Shown: piece by piece, positions 10,051 to 23,277 of the stretch
How positions within the stretch are numbered: position 1 is the first letter of the stretch
How the letters are laid out: every line of letters starts with the position of its first letter
From: Daphnia carinata
Lineage: Eukaryota; Arthropoda; Branchiopoda; Diplostraca; Daphniidae
Direction of reading: 5' to 3'
Length of the DNA stretch: 64,000 bases
Assembly (NCBI RefSeq): GCF_022539665.2
Contig: NC_081333.1
Location: 868,001-932,000, forward strand
The notes under the pieces: model-generated
What the model was told of the DNA's origin: nothing
What the model saw: the letters and a program-made list of their open reading frames with translations, nothing else
Databases searched by the model: none
Position numbers and translations under genes: made by a program

Positions 10051-12971
10051 TCAATCTTCTTCACTTAAGAATTCTCGCTCGAGAGCCTGACCAGCTAAAC
10101 ATAGTTCTGAATCTTCTGGTTCTTCATCTGTTTCTAAATCCTCAACTTCTGGCTCGTTGTCGTCTTCGTCGTCAGGATCATCGACGTCAACTTCAAGGTC
10201 AGGAATATCTTCACCTCTTCGAAATTTTGTCATGAGTGAATCGTTTTCTGGACTGTCTTGTTCAATCACTTCACCAATTACTAAATCGTGATCTGCTACT
10301 TCCAGCTTCCGTTTTCGGGAAGGCGATTCATCCCTGTCTATTTTGAAGAATAATATGAATGTACAGTTATGCGTTTACAATTATTATTTTTATGAAGACG
10401 AAACAATTAGGATTCTTACTTGGTACAGTTTCAGTTTTATCGTCGTTCTCTTCCGTTATGAAATTCATAGGCTCTACTTCTTCGTCGGTCTCACCTCCTT
10501 CCATATCTTGCAAGATATCTTCGACTTCACGATCCATGTCAGCAATTTCGTCGGTCGACAGTGAAAGCAGGGGGTTAACAGTTTCGCTAAATCTCTTTTG
10601 AGTCTGAAATAAACGAAACATTTGTGAGAAAATAACAAAACGTATAGGTAAAAGATGAAATACATTTGAATTGCGAGACGTAGCCAACGTTTTCCCTTTA
10701 TCGCTTTTCTTTGGTTGACGAAAAACTCTTTTTCCTGTTACCCGGTCGTAATACGGAACTGCAGCGTCTTGTTCTTCTTTGCCGCTCGCGGCAATTGCCA
10801 ACTGAAAAGCAACATCTGGACTGGTGCAGTGGGCAGGAGGCTTCCGCCGAACTGTTACCAATTCCGAGTTGAGAGGATAAAGTCGCTCTTCCACACGCTC
10901 CCACCGCTCTGCACATGACCACAGCCAATCAGGAGTCACTACTCGAATATGTTTGTACTTCTTGGCTTCAATTAACTATTGAGAAATGCAACTTTTATAA
11001 CAATAAGTAAAGTAAACAAAATCACGAAATTACTTTGGCGGTTCCTAGCCTTGCTGCAATTACGTGAGTAGTAGTTTCAGACACTCTGTCCATGATGATT
11101 GCTCCAAGACTTTTTGCTACCAAATATGGTTTGCTTTTCTCCAAAGAGGTGTTTGTGGGCACAACACCACTGAAAACTATGTGCACATCTTCAAGAACCT
11201 TACGGCGGACATAAGGTAAGACAATTTTCATGTCCGGTACTGCTTTTGTTTCTTTCTTTCTGTTATCGTCGTACAGTTCGTAGTATGCATGATGAATGGT
11301 GCGCAATATGTCTTGTAGATGAAGGAGATAATCGTCTGTGTCACGAATGTGAATTTTATCACTTTCTGATTTTTCTTTTTCCTGATTATCACCCTCATCC
11401 AGCACTTTTTTATCCGTTTCATTCAAAACAGGTTTTTCCGCGTCCTCTGTTCCTTTTGTTTGCGTCTCTGATGCTTCTTTCGTTGCTGTTTCTTTTGGGT
11501 CTTCAGTTAACTCACTCGTACTCACTAGAACTTCGTCATTTAGCTTTGTCTCTTCATAACTGCTTGGGGTTTCGGTAGCGTAATTATCGGGTTTATTCTC
11601 ATCTTCAACAGGGGTTCCACCGTCAACGTTCGAATCATCGGGAGCCGTTTGAGGTTTTTCTTTTTCCTCTTCAGCATTTTTCGGCGCAGAGCCGTTTACT
11701 ACTTTAGGAGTAGATGCCTCGAGCGAATTTTCTCCCGACTTTAAGGAAGCAAAGTCAAAACCTTCCTTATCATCTTTTTCTTGCTTTGCCAATCCTGGGG
11801 GAGCGTTTATGTCTCCAGTGTGTTGAAAAAAATGGTACGGACGGACGTGTATCAAATTCGGCGCAAAATTCCACACGTCTTCTCTATCGTCAATGATGAC
11901 AACCATGTGGTCTCCACAAGGAAACAAAGCTCTAGAAATAAATCAACAAAATTAAACGGGCATGAGTTTCATGAAAAATTATAAAGTTTCCTAATGCTTA
12001 TGGTAATACTTGAGATTCGCAGTTTTGGAGTGCGCACTGAAGCATTCATCTCGAGATAAAATTCGATGGGAAAAGTACCGGCCTTCTTCATCGAGGAAAT
12101 TTGCAATCATGTGGGCGTACGTGCGTGAGCCGAAGGTGCATATGTGAAGCTCATAGAGAGAACTAATGTTTGAGAGTAACTGCTTGGTGAAGGGTCTAAG
12201 ACGCGTGTGATACCACGGTGAAGTAGGTCCATGTAGTTGAAAGTGAAAAACATCCTATAGAAAAAAAACCCTGTTTAGATAACATGAAAGATTCCAGCAA
12301 AGACACTTATACCTCAATATTGGGAGGGATCTCATCATTGGTAGTGTGAATCAGAGTTTGATCCAAATCTACTAGTAAAACTAGTTTTCTGTCTCGAAGA
12401 AGCCGTTCTTCATCTGCTTTACCCAACTGAGTGGCTTCCTATTCAAACAATTCAAAAAATTGAAAATAAATGACTGTTTTAATTTTTTGTTAATCCTACC
12501 TTCATGCTGACCATCAGTTCGGGAATGTTATGAACCATGGCAACAGCAGCGGTCTGGCTTCTCTGATTGGTTTCACGCAAATCTGCTCCACATTCTGCAC
12601 ACATATCTTTCATGACTGTTGGATGACTACAGTTGCTGTATTCCAAAATCTGTGCTCTACGAAAAAATAATGTGTAAAAAAGGCAAACAAAACGGTAGAA
12701 AAAATAAATACCCTTGGTCAATAACATTCCCTTCTTTTATATAGAGCTTTTCCAACAACCCAGCCGAAGTGGCGCGAACAACAAATTTACTGGGGCCATT
12801 GCTAACTGAATTGTTCGCATTTTCATTCTCACGACTACGGATTTCTTCGGGTTCAAATTGAAACAGAATTTGCCCAATAGTAATATGAGAACCTTCTTTA
12901 ACTTTAATTTTTACTACTTTAGCACGATAATTTTCTGAAAAAAATAATGATTCGCGTTGGGTCGCCGCCAT
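10051..12971 (-). CDS. Fcp1: RNA polymerase II CTD phosphatase FCP1 (CTDP1)
   Basis: Eight exons on the - strand join without a frame break: 12971-12712, 12656-12500, 12438-12313, 12254-12010, 11931-11034, 10975-10664, 10603-10420 and 10337-10051, giving 822 residues. The N-terminus (about 1-100) is a lipoyl-like segment, followed by a C..C motif region (HPTVMKDMCAECGADLR). The FCPH phosphatase domain has the catalytic DLDQT at about 163-167 and IIDDREDVW near 275, conserved as in the family. A long Glu/Lys-rich linker follows. A BRCT domain (about 490-590) ends in VVTPDWLWSCAERW across the exon 5-6 junction. The tail is very acidic (about 770-815), the part that binds TFIIF in known FCP1 proteins. 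The enzyme dephosphorylates Ser2/Ser5 of the Pol II C-terminal repeats in the nucleus and recycles the polymerase. The start MAATQRES was chosen because upstream in-frame codons look like 5' UTR. It is head-to-head with METTL15, 477 bp apart. Confidence 0.94.
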
Positions 12972-13448
12972 TGTTTGTTGATGAAAATATTTCTCCAAGC
13001 TGCCGGCAGGGGTTGGGCAAGAACTAGGAAAGCTATCTGGAAGAAGGCCATAGGGCAAGCTAGGGACAGCCCCGATCGACAGCGATCCGACCCGACCCAA
13101 AAATTAAGAGCCCACACAGCAGACGAAGTTCTGATCGGTTTCCTAGTTTCGGATGTTGAAGTTGACTTGAGTTTCGCGAACCAAGGCTGACGTAACTAAC
13201 TAGCCAACTTCTTTTTTCACAAAACAGGAAAATTGTTAAAAATTTTTTTTTTGTTTCGTTACCAATCCTCCACAATTTTTTGTTCGCTGAAGTCCCCTTC
13301 GACCGTTTGACTATAAGAGTGAAACGAAAGCAACACCTCCCGCTTTTCTAGCGAACCCAAGATCTAGTGAACGAAATAGTATACAATAGAGGTGGTTCAT
13401 CACATAATTACAACACTAAACAAAGCAACGTGAAAACCCCATAAAGGA
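12972..13448. promoter_or_regulatory. Shared divergent promoter region FCP1/METTL15
   Basis: Only 477 bp separate the two divergent start codons, so both 5' UTRs and promoters must lie here. I see no obvious TATA box at a fixed place. The stretch includes a GC-richer part next to FCP1 (12990-13100). Inference from gene layout. Confidence 0.5.
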
Positions 13449-14594
13449 ATGCGTCATTTCTCCTATATGTTCTCGTCCATGCCCCGGTTATCATGCTTTC
13501 TCCGTCAAACAAAATCGACGGCAAGATTATACAGCTCAAACAACCATGTATTTCATATTCCAGTTATGCACAAGGAAGTTCTTACCATATTTGACCCTCA
13601 AGATGGTCAAAAGTTTCTTGATATGACATTTGGTGCTGGAGGACATACCAGAAAGTTGCTAAGTTCATCTAACAATGCAACAATTTATACCTTGGATAGA
13701 GATCCTTTTGCGTACGACCTTGCTATAAAATTAGCGAGTGTAACAACAAATGGCAATATTTTTCCGTTATTAGGAAAATTCAGTGATTTACCGGAACTTA
13801 TGTCAGATACCGAAGTGGACAATTTTTTTGACGGAATACTTATTGATTGTGGTTGCTCATCTATGCAGTATGATATGAAAGAAAGAGGTTTCTCTTTGAG
13901 TAAAGATGGACCGTTGGACATGCGTATGGACCAGGATAGGTTAGCCAATCAACCGTCCGCAAAAGACATTTTAGCACACATCGACGAAGACAGTCTCGCC
14001 CGCGTATTAAAAATCTACGGGGAAGAAAAACAAGCGAAGAAAATTGCGAGAGCCATTGTTGAAGCGAGATATTTATTCACAAGTCTTAATACAACGCATG
14101 AATTGGCGCAACTAGTAGAGAGTGCCTGTGGATTTAGTTCTCGTACGGATAAATTACAACGGTCAAGTCACGTGGCCACCAAAACTTTTCAGGCACTGAG
14201 AATTCTTGTCAACGACGAACTCAATGAGCTCGACTTCGCTGTGAGATTCGCACATCGAGCTCTGAAAATCGGCGGGAAATTAATTACAATCACCTTCCAT
14301 TCGTTGGAAGATCGGTAATTATGTTTGAACTAGTATTGTAATAAAATTTGTTTGCAATGGTTTTCTTATTACAGGATAGTGAAGAATCATCTTCATGACC
14401 TAGATTACTCAACCGACAGTGAACAAAAGTACAAAAACTATGCCAGACATCTTGACCCGTTGGACGTTCAGGTTCTCATGGAACGGCAATGGCTGGCAAT
14501 CAACAAACACGTCCTTACGCCTACTGACGAAGAAATCAATGAAAATCCACGTAGTAGATCCGCAAAACTAAGAGCAGCAATAAAGCTCCGATAA
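13449..14594 (+). CDS. METTL15: 12S rRNA N4-cytidine methyltransferase METTL15 (RsmH/MraW family)
   Basis: Two exons, 13449-14314 and 14375-14594, encode 361 residues. The first 35 or so residues are basic, Ser-rich and poor in acidic residues, fitting a mitochondrial targeting sequence. The family start HIPVMHKEVL follows, then the SAM-binding motif DMTFGAGGHT at about 58-67, ILIDCGCSS, the signature GFSLSKDGPLDMRMD, a TFQALRILVNDEL helix, and TFHSLEDR-IVKNH across the intron, as in RsmH-like enzymes. In vertebrates the enzyme makes m4C in mitochondrial 12S rRNA and is needed for small-subunit maturation; that role is assumed here. Internal ATGs at residues 7 and 11 are alternative starts. 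It is convergent with HTATIP2 (442 bp between stops). With mRpS17 it is the second mitoribosome-related gene in this cluster. Confidence 0.93.
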
Positions 14595-15035
14595 ACCTGG
14601 ATGGTTTAGTCTAATTTAAGTCCATGAATTTGTTTTTATTTGAATGGAATCGATGGCTGACAACTCATTCGAAAACCACGAAATATATTGAAATGAATAT
14701 CTTTCTTTTAGGTAACTAGTCAATTTAGAAGCATAGACTCCATTCTTTACGCAAATTCGAGGAATAACGGAAACGAAAAAAACTGTATTAAACTTTAATA
14801 GTTGTGCTATGAACGATTTTATAATAATACTTGTGCTGTGAACAATTGTATAATAATACTGGTGTTGTTGCAACACCAGCATGTATACAAGCAAAACAGT
14901 AATTCTTTAAAGAAAAATCCGGCCAGAACGGTTCCAATTTCAGTTGATTATTCGTTTGCGGACAACAGAAAAAAAACCCAAAGATGCTCACGAATATTGA
15001 CCAGTTGGTATGAAGCATTTTTGTCACAATGACTA

Positions 15036-15761
15036 TTAATCGTTTTGGGACGTATTAAAAATTTGGGAATGCTCCAGTATATCTACTGGCTTGTCTGAAA
15101 TAGGCTGGAGAGTGCAATTCACCATGGCTTGCGCAACAGCCTTCGTTGGGATGCTTACTTTTCGCCATCGATCAACTGAACCGATTGTAACTTGAAGTAC
15201 TTTCTCGAGAACACGACTTTCCTACAGTCAATTAATTGTTAAAGTTAGTGTGCATTATAGCAGAGCATAAAATATTCTTACTTGTCTATCACAAAGAAGC
15301 AATCCTGGGCGGTAAATACAAAGTTTGTCAAATTCCATTTCTGCTACTTTTTCTTCCACCTCTCCTTTGGTTCGTGGATATAGAAACCAAGAATTTTTGT
15401 TTGAACCCTGGGCTGTCAGTAAATGAAACTGCTTGCATCCTGCTTGTTTTGCCAGTTGTGCTGACTGTACTACATAGTCACGATCAACCTTAACAAAACC
15501 ACTTGCCCCTGACTTTCCCCTTGTGGTACCAAGGCAACAGTATCCAATACCAAATCCCTCGAACGCTGATCCATAGTCTTCTAGATGTTCAAAGTCAACA
15601 ACATTTTGTTCAACGTTTGCAAACTTTTCTTCGTTTAGCTCAAGTTTCCTCCTTCCAATGACAGCGATCCTAGTAAAAGCCTTGTTGGAGGCAAGAATGT
15701 TAAGTAATTCTTTCCCAGTCTCTCCAGTAGCACCAAGAACGAAGGCCGTAAGTCCGCTCAT
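15036..15761 (-). CDS. HTATIP2: HTATIP2/TIP30-like NADPH-binding oxidoreductase
   Basis: Two exons on the - strand, 15761-15282 and 15221-15036, encode 221 residues. The N-terminus FVLGATGETGKELL carries the glycine-rich dinucleotide-binding loop of atypical short-chain dehydrogenases. The region CCLGTTRGKSGASGFVKVD, then HLLTAQGSN and the YPRTK motif (Y128..K132, the YxxxK active-site pattern) are typical of TIP30/CC3. The C-terminal exon contains RVLEKVLQ and a final short helix. The human protein is about 242 residues, so this one is slightly short but complete. The family has been linked to nuclear import, transcription elongation and apoptosis in vertebrates; the arthropod role is not established. 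It is convergent with METTL15. Confidence 0.9.
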
Positions 15762-17000
15762 GTTCAGATTATGTAAAGAGTAACGAATTGTTCTTCGATA
15801 TTCAACTGGTTTGCAACATGCTTGTCATGCCGGCATTAAACTATGGGTAGATTGCTTTCTTATCTAGCTTCTAGCCGGGAGTAGCGTTTTGTATCAGTAG
15901 ATGGCGTGGGATAAACAAAATATGAGTAATTTACGAAAAGGACCCTAAATCCATAATGCCTCCCCATTTTCCAGTGAAGTTGTTTGCAACGTCCCATAGA
16001 TGGCAGAGAATGAAATTTGTGTTTTTAGGCTTTTAACTCGTCGCCATTATGCGAATTTCTTACGCATAACGTGGGAATGGGCTGTAGACAGTGAATTATA
16101 AATTATATTAATTTGAATTAATATTATATTCTATTAAATTTGAATTATTATTATATTAATTTGAAAAAATGTGCAAACCGTCTCTCAAAATCGCCTTCGG
16201 ATATGGCTCAAAAATATCAATTGGATGAAGGTCTAAATATTATCTGTAACGGGTAAAAGCAGGCACGACCCTATCTCAAGTAAATGATCTACAATTCGCA
16301 AGGAATCGCGAATGGATTATCGACTTAAAAAATTCTCGATACGTTATGATCAAAGTATTAAAAACATAAAAGCTGTATTTGAATGAAGAAACTCTGAAAA
16401 AGTTATTTCTGTAGCTTTAACTTTGATCTCTCGGAAAGGGCATTTTACAGTCTCTTTGCCAGTTCATTTGTTTCCAAACCCGATGTCATCGTGAAACGAA
16501 TTGTTTATTTGGGTTACGCCGTTACAGTTTTCGGCTGAGTGGAAAGATAATAGAATTCATTCTTACGTTACGGCTGAGTTGCTTCATCGCAGATAATTAA
16601 ATTTCGTGCAGTGGTCCTAACACTTGCTGTATTGTTGCAGTTGCGACATAAGATAGCTTGATACCATTTAAGTTTTACATCATGAAATAATATGAAAACT
16701 ACTTTGTAGTATCTTTTCAGCATGCTTTTTCTTCGCAACGAATAACATGTCGCGTTTATTATTACCATACTTGAATCAAAAAAGAAGTTTTCCCTTGAGT
16801 GATCTCTGTCTACGGTATCAGGCAAGTGTTAATAATTGACGTTATTTCGCATTTGTTACTTGACAACGACGTCACCTAACCCAAAATGTAGCAAACATGA
16901 GTTATGCGTCTCTGACTCAGCTATCGAAAACATAACATTTTTGAACAAAGAATTTCGATTGGTTGGACTGCGAGCACAATGGGGTATACTATCCTATGAT
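15762..17000. other. Intergenic DNA downstream of the gene cluster
   Basis: AT-rich DNA with a short tandem ATTTGAATTA/ATTATATT-like patch at about 16095-16165 and no ORF with a recognisable domain. The first 100-150 bases upstream of HTATIP2 should hold its promoter. Confidence 0.4.
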
Positions 17001-20000
17001 TTCATGGACCAAAGTGCTTTTTTTCTTTTTTTTTTTTTTTTTTTTTTTTTTCCAGGACCTGGAGGTATGACGAAAACATTGGACGTCGACGATCTGCGAG
17101 TATGTAACGATATTAGACACACCCTGAAACGATGAAACGCGCATGGCTGTATATAGTTGGGGGAAAATGTGTTGTAGCTGGATTCCTTTGACTTGCTGAG
17201 ACGGCCCTGCGCATTCAGCGCCAGCCAGTCACAATGAGGGATATTCAAATTCCCAGAACTTTCTGAGCAGATGAATCAACGTCGCAGTGGAATTGACAAG
17301 ATTCTCTCTACCTCACTGGCTGCCTCGAGATGAGCGCTACCTACAGAGGGGATATGGCTATACAAGTGAAGATCAGCAGCGCGGGTGGAAGGGTCATGGC
17401 TGTCAGAAAGACAGTCATACATCATGCGCGCCGTGAGAAGATGGATCACTGCATTTCAACGCGTCACAATTGAGCGTGTATATCCTCTCACAAACCATGA
17501 ACTTCTTTTTGCCTTTTTAACGTACACGTCCCTCTCCTTCTTCTCCTTCTTATACGTATATATATATATTTTTTTTTTTGTGGTTCTCTTCGCGGCCACA
17601 TTTCGTGGAGATAAAGCTCGCGGAATAAAAGCTTCGATTGGTTTTTATTGCGTTGCCGTTTGGCCGTTCTTTGAGTTATCTATGTACAGGATTGCGGGAA
17701 GGGGATTTACTAATTCAGAGATTTCCCTTTTTCTTGGAATTAGATTCGAATTATAAAGGCAACGCTATTCACGAGAGGTACGTGTGGCAGCACCCACAAT
17801 TGCCCTTCCTCAACCAATCCCCGTGCGAGTAATTACAACAACAACAAAAAATGGCAACACACGGATGCAGGATGACCCTACAGCAGGTGTTGGAAATCAA
17901 AGGTTCTGTTTCGTTTTGATTACGAAACCGTACGAAGTTGTTCTCGCAAACAGTGAATTTACATTTCTACATTTTTTGAAATATAGCCCCATTGCGGATG
18001 GCTGAAGCTTGCGTTTTAGACTTAAGAGTTTATGTTAATGTTTCATACTTTCTTTTTTATTCGTGTTTCATTTTCCCGAGATCTTGTCTGAATTTGCGAT
18101 ATCTAAAATGCGTTTAAATGCACTGCGAGATCAGGATGTAAATACGCGTTGCTCATTTGACGTGCTGCAATCCCTTAAAAAGACTTCAGACTTGATTTGA
18201 GGGTGAACTTGAAATAGTCGTTCCACGCAAACCCCTTTTCTAGATCAATATTTGCATTTGTGAAGCAAAGCGGACGACAAGTTCTGTAATGAGTCAGTCA
18301 ATTGTGTTTTTTTAATTTAGTCTTGTCGTCCATACTTGTCTTTATAATTTCTAATCTATGCAAGTTAGTATTCGTGTTCCAGGAAAAATCGTACGTTGCT
18401 CAACTTTTTTTTTTGCTTTTTCGTGTTACGACAATTACGAAATTAATTAAATTCAGAGAAGAAAAACGCTTTAGAATTTTATATTGTTTATGTGCTGTAC
18501 AGTCTTCAATTAAAATCAACTCTGTCCTATCATGTTTATTCAAAATATACGCGTAAACCTTTGTTTTATTCAGCCGCCGTTTGTTTGAAAATTCGATAAA
18601 TTTTTATTTCTTCCTAATCCCAATAATCTGCACAAAAAGATTTAAACTCACTTGCAGCAGTTGGCTATTGCTGACGTGTGTTTCATTTCTTTGCCTATGT
18701 AAGTAATGCCATATTACCTTAATTTTTTCCAGTTCATAATTAATAAAATAGAATAGGCTCGGTATATTGCCATTCAAACGATTAGCTTCTAGATGAAAAC
18801 GAAGTAAGTGTATCACAATGAAGTGTGGAGTTTTTACGCCAATAAAAAAAAAATATTCTCGTCTTTCGTATTCCATTTTTGCGAGTGTGCCAAGTCTCGC
18901 TATAATAAATACAGCACGGCCACCTGTTGTTTCGTACACTTGATTGGATTTTCTCTGTTAATTCTTGCGATTCGCTGGTACATACGCACTACGGCTATAG
19001 GTGGTGTATTCAAATAACGGGAAAAGAAAAGAAAAAAAAAAAAAAAGTGGCATCCGGAAGTTGGAGGCGTGTAAAAATGGCCGAAGGGGAATCCATACCT
19101 GCATATAGTTATTCGTTTGTTTATTTATCTCTCTAGACATCGTCTGAAGCATCGGTATGCAAGCGAACATCAATGCAGGCTTGATGTTAATGACAAAACA
19201 CTCGACCAATCCCAATGCCCTCTGCCAACACGACTTTGTAAGTCTTACAAAGGATAATGTTCATGTTTCAGATGACATGTTGAATTATCCTAGGCTTGTG
19301 TATGCCCTATACGTAAGAGACTTGAGTTCTTTTTTTTTTTTTTTTTACTTACAGTAAGTAGATTCATGTTAATTTAGAGCCCATCTGTAAAGGGTTTTGG
19401 TGGCATTAACACGATGATAGGCCTATAAACAATTTCGTGAAAATCTGTTAAGCAACGCCCCCTCCATTTGTGAGTTGGTATAAATTCAACGCCAAAGAAT
19501 TAGGATAATGTGAACGACGTGTTCCTCTTTTCTTTTCTTTTGGCCCTAAAAAAAAAAAAAAAAAGAAATCCCGAAAGGAAAAAGATAATTGGTTGAATCA
19601 TTTAGTTTTTAGACACCGTAAACTTTAAACTGATTGGTACATACAGGAAGGCTGAACGAAACCGCATGAAAAGTGTTGAAGCGTTGTTACGCAATCTCTT
19701 TTCAACATAAACCCGCTCAGTGTGTGAACAGTAGCTACCGGTAAGTGGAAACCTCATCACGTAATCTTCTCATTTTTACAATGAGGTTGCCCGGGGGCAT
19801 TGTTCACAGTTTGTTGCATTTTACGACCTCTGTGAAAAGAAGCGATTTTCATTGCACCTTATTGAAGCATCAATTGGTCAATAACTAAAAAAAAAAAAAA
19901 AAATAAATAATGAAAATGAAAATGAAAAAAAAAAATGATTGATTAGAGTGTCAAACTAAAATCGTGCCTGCGCAGTTACGTGCAACAACGAGCACTCGCC

Positions 20001-23000
20001 AAAGACATTGTTCACATTTTATGTACGCGGCAGTAGAAACTCAAATTATTTTGACTCCGACAACCTGTAATTTTGGGCTTGTTATTATACACCCCGCATT
20101 ACCTCCAACCGATGTTTAAAAAAAAAAAAAAAAAGAACTCGGAACAACTTGCGATGTGTTGCTTTTGATCGAGGGGGTTGGAAACGTTTATACTTAAAAA
20201 AAAAAAAAAAAAAATTGAAGTGAACATGAAGAGATATTTGTTTTTGTTTCTGTCATGAATATAACTCTATATTCTTTTTATTTATTTATTTTTTCCCCCT
20301 TAATTATGGCTTGGTTTTTTCTTTACGCTTCTCCTTGACTGAAGCCTTTCTTAGAGCCTCGTTTCCTAGGTGGTCAGTGACTCGAGTGAGATTTTATCGC
20401 CATCCACTTAAGTTGTCAGAAGCGAAGAAAAAAAAAAAAAAAAAAAGGAAAACATTTATTTTTTTTTTCTTCCTTTAACTCTTCGACTAGATTATTATTA
20501 ATTTTTTTTTAAACCTCCTAATGAAAAGTTTTTTTTTTTTTTTTTTCAAATGCCAGACTTATTAGAACGATGATACGTCAGCAATTTTTACATCCGTGGC
20601 GATTTATATTCTTTAAAAATCGTTCAAAGTGCGTGCAGCTTTCCCAAGTCCTACGCATATCGATTTTTATAGGTAAGAAATCGATCAATCCAGTTTTCTC
20701 TTTTTTTTTTATTATTATTCTTGTTTGGTTGTGATTATTATAGATGATCTCGTTTCAATATACAAGAAGAATTTAATTTAAACGTTTTTTTTTTTTTTGT
20801 CGTTGTTGTTTTGTTTTTGTAAATTTCGTTTGAGAATTATTTTGACAACGTCAGTTTCTGATTTGTTCTTTTCGTTGTAGCGTTTAGTCTTGATCATTTA
20901 GGCCGCTACTCTCGCAACTTTGGCTGTCTGCTCTATTTAGTAGTCGACGGCGCTTGTGTTTCCAGAACATGTTTTTTTTTTTGTTTTTTTTACAAACAAC
21001 TTCTCAGTCACGTATTTGTTGTCGCGGCTTGGCTTTGACCGACAATATGTTAGGCGCATTTGCATGTCAATTAAATTCGCATAATATTAATACAATGTTG
21101 CTTGATTTTGTTTTGTTTTTTTGTTTTCATCGACCTTGATACATACAAGACTTGAAAAAAAAAAAACTTGCATTAATGATCATGAAGTCTTTTCTTTTCT
21201 TTCTGTCGGAGTATCACTGCATTTGTCGGTAGATATATATACACATTCCGGGTGGTACTCCCTGTGGGAGCTGAGCCCAACTAATAATAATATTTCGAAA
21301 GAAGAAAAAAAGAAGAAGGAAAACGTCATGGCGCTCCAGTTGTTTTGGAAGATTTAGAATTTCGGCTTCCTTTTGATCAGATATACATATATATATATAT
21401 ATATTTTTTTTAGTTATTAATGTTGTTTTATTTTTTTTTATTTTTTTGTTTGCCTTTGTTTTGATTTTTCGTATCAGATTATAAGGTAAACTCGAGATGA
21501 TTGGGAGTACACTAGTTTACGCAATGTTCATGTTTGAGGCTTCGGTGTGTATTTAATAGGCTAAGTAATGACGAATGTTGAAAAAAGAAATGTAAGCTAT
21601 TATTCGATGTACTATTATTATCACATCGGGCGTAAGATATTGTTTGCCCTAGACGACAATAATCTTCGATATACAAATGGCATTATGTAAATAGGTTACT
21701 GTAGAAATTTTATACTAGAAACACTCTAATGATCTTTAAAACTTATGTCTCAACATAAAGGGGGAACTTTCATAACAGCGAAATGCGTTTAAAATAATTG
21801 TGCAAAGACCATAATGTTTATGGCAAGTAATATTTGCATGCCTAGCATATTAAGCTGAACAAAGCGTCAGATCAAAGACATTTCCATATGAATTCGGTAG
21901 TTCATTAAGGACTGCTGGAATCTTACTTTAATGTTATTCCTCTCTTATTTCGTAACCTCATACTTTTCTGAAGAAAAAAAAAAAATTAATGGTAGATGTT
22001 ATCAACATTGATTCTTTTGAATTAAAAAACCGACTTAGTTTCATATGGGAGCCATTCTTACCTGTTTTTAATTCGATTCTGTTAAATTCATTAATATGAC
22101 GTTTTATCAAAAAAAACAAAAAAAAAAAAAAAAAAAGGTGAATCACGTGTTTGTGTTCTTGTTTTTTTAGCGCGATTATTTCTTTAATTACATCCAATGG
22201 AACTTGTATAGAGAGTTGAGGGATGTGACCTGCATGTTAGACTACCCAGAAGAGACAGATGACGCTTTGTCCAACAAGCTTCCTGTTTCTTCTCTCTTTC
22301 TCTCCAACTGGTTACGGTTTTTCATAAGTTGTTTTAATGACATTTTGTTCAAAATTTACGTTTATTAATTCGATAGCCTGTGTTTTTTGAGGGCTTTCAA
22401 ACAGTTGTAAAAACTACTGATAAAAGTCAGTTAGAAACATTGAAAAAACAAATTGTTTTTTTTTAATTTTAAATATATCTTCCCACCCCCCTTTCTGTTT
22501 CTTTCTTGTTTGGTTTGTAAGAGCAATGCTACATTTCATTTATGGACACGTACAAATGAAAAGGCACAAAAAGAGAATTGTAGAGGCGTTCCCATTTCAT
22601 ACTGACTCGGTAGTTGAAGAGGGGGGGGGGGGCGAAGTTATTTTTTTTTTTTTTTTTTTTTTTGAAAGCCCGTAATTTAATCGAATTGATAGTTGTTGAT
22701 TCCATCTAGGCAGTTGAAGTTAATTACCTTTCACGACAGGAGGTCCGTCTCTTTTTAGGGGGAAGCTGGCGCTACTTTAACAGATCTATTCTTTTTTTTT
22801 TTTTTTTTCGTATGTGTATACGTACGCGCCCTAACGATTCCGCGAATTTCTTTCGTTTATTTTGTCCAGCCGTCTCGTCTATGATTTCGTGAATTCAGGA
22901 ATTGCGTTTCTTTTCTTTTTTTTTCTTCTCCCCTATAAGTGCGTGATAACAGGATGTATCGCAATCATCATTCGTTCGGTCGTTTTTTTCCTCGAAATTG

Positions 23001-23229
23001 TATTCACGTAATGCGCAAAGGGCATCAACGTCCTTTTGTGCTGTGTGCGCGCTATAAAATTCAAGTACAAATCAGTTGATTGTTATCTCATCATTTTCGG
23101 CTACGTCGAATTACTTCCTGAATCATCTCTTTCGCCATGGGTTAACGTGCAATTTGCAAAACGGCAGCGAAGCACATTTTTTTTTTCACATACGTTTTAT
23201 TAAAGAATTGAATTTGATACGTTTAAAAA

Positions 23230-23277
23230 ACAAAAAAAAAAAAAAAAAAAGTTTTTTTTTTTTTTTTTTTTTTTTTT
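23230..23277. repeat. Poly-A / poly-T hairpin tract
   Basis: An A-run of about 20 bases is followed by a single G and then a T-run of about 26 bases, forming a perfect A:T foldback with almost no loop. A similar arrangement (A-run, T-run of about 30, A-run) lies at about 28002-28089. Confidence 0.75.

Noticed and set aside
10715-10918. ORFs opposite FCP1 and inside fj in other frames
   Set aside because: Shadows of the true coding frames with no independent support.
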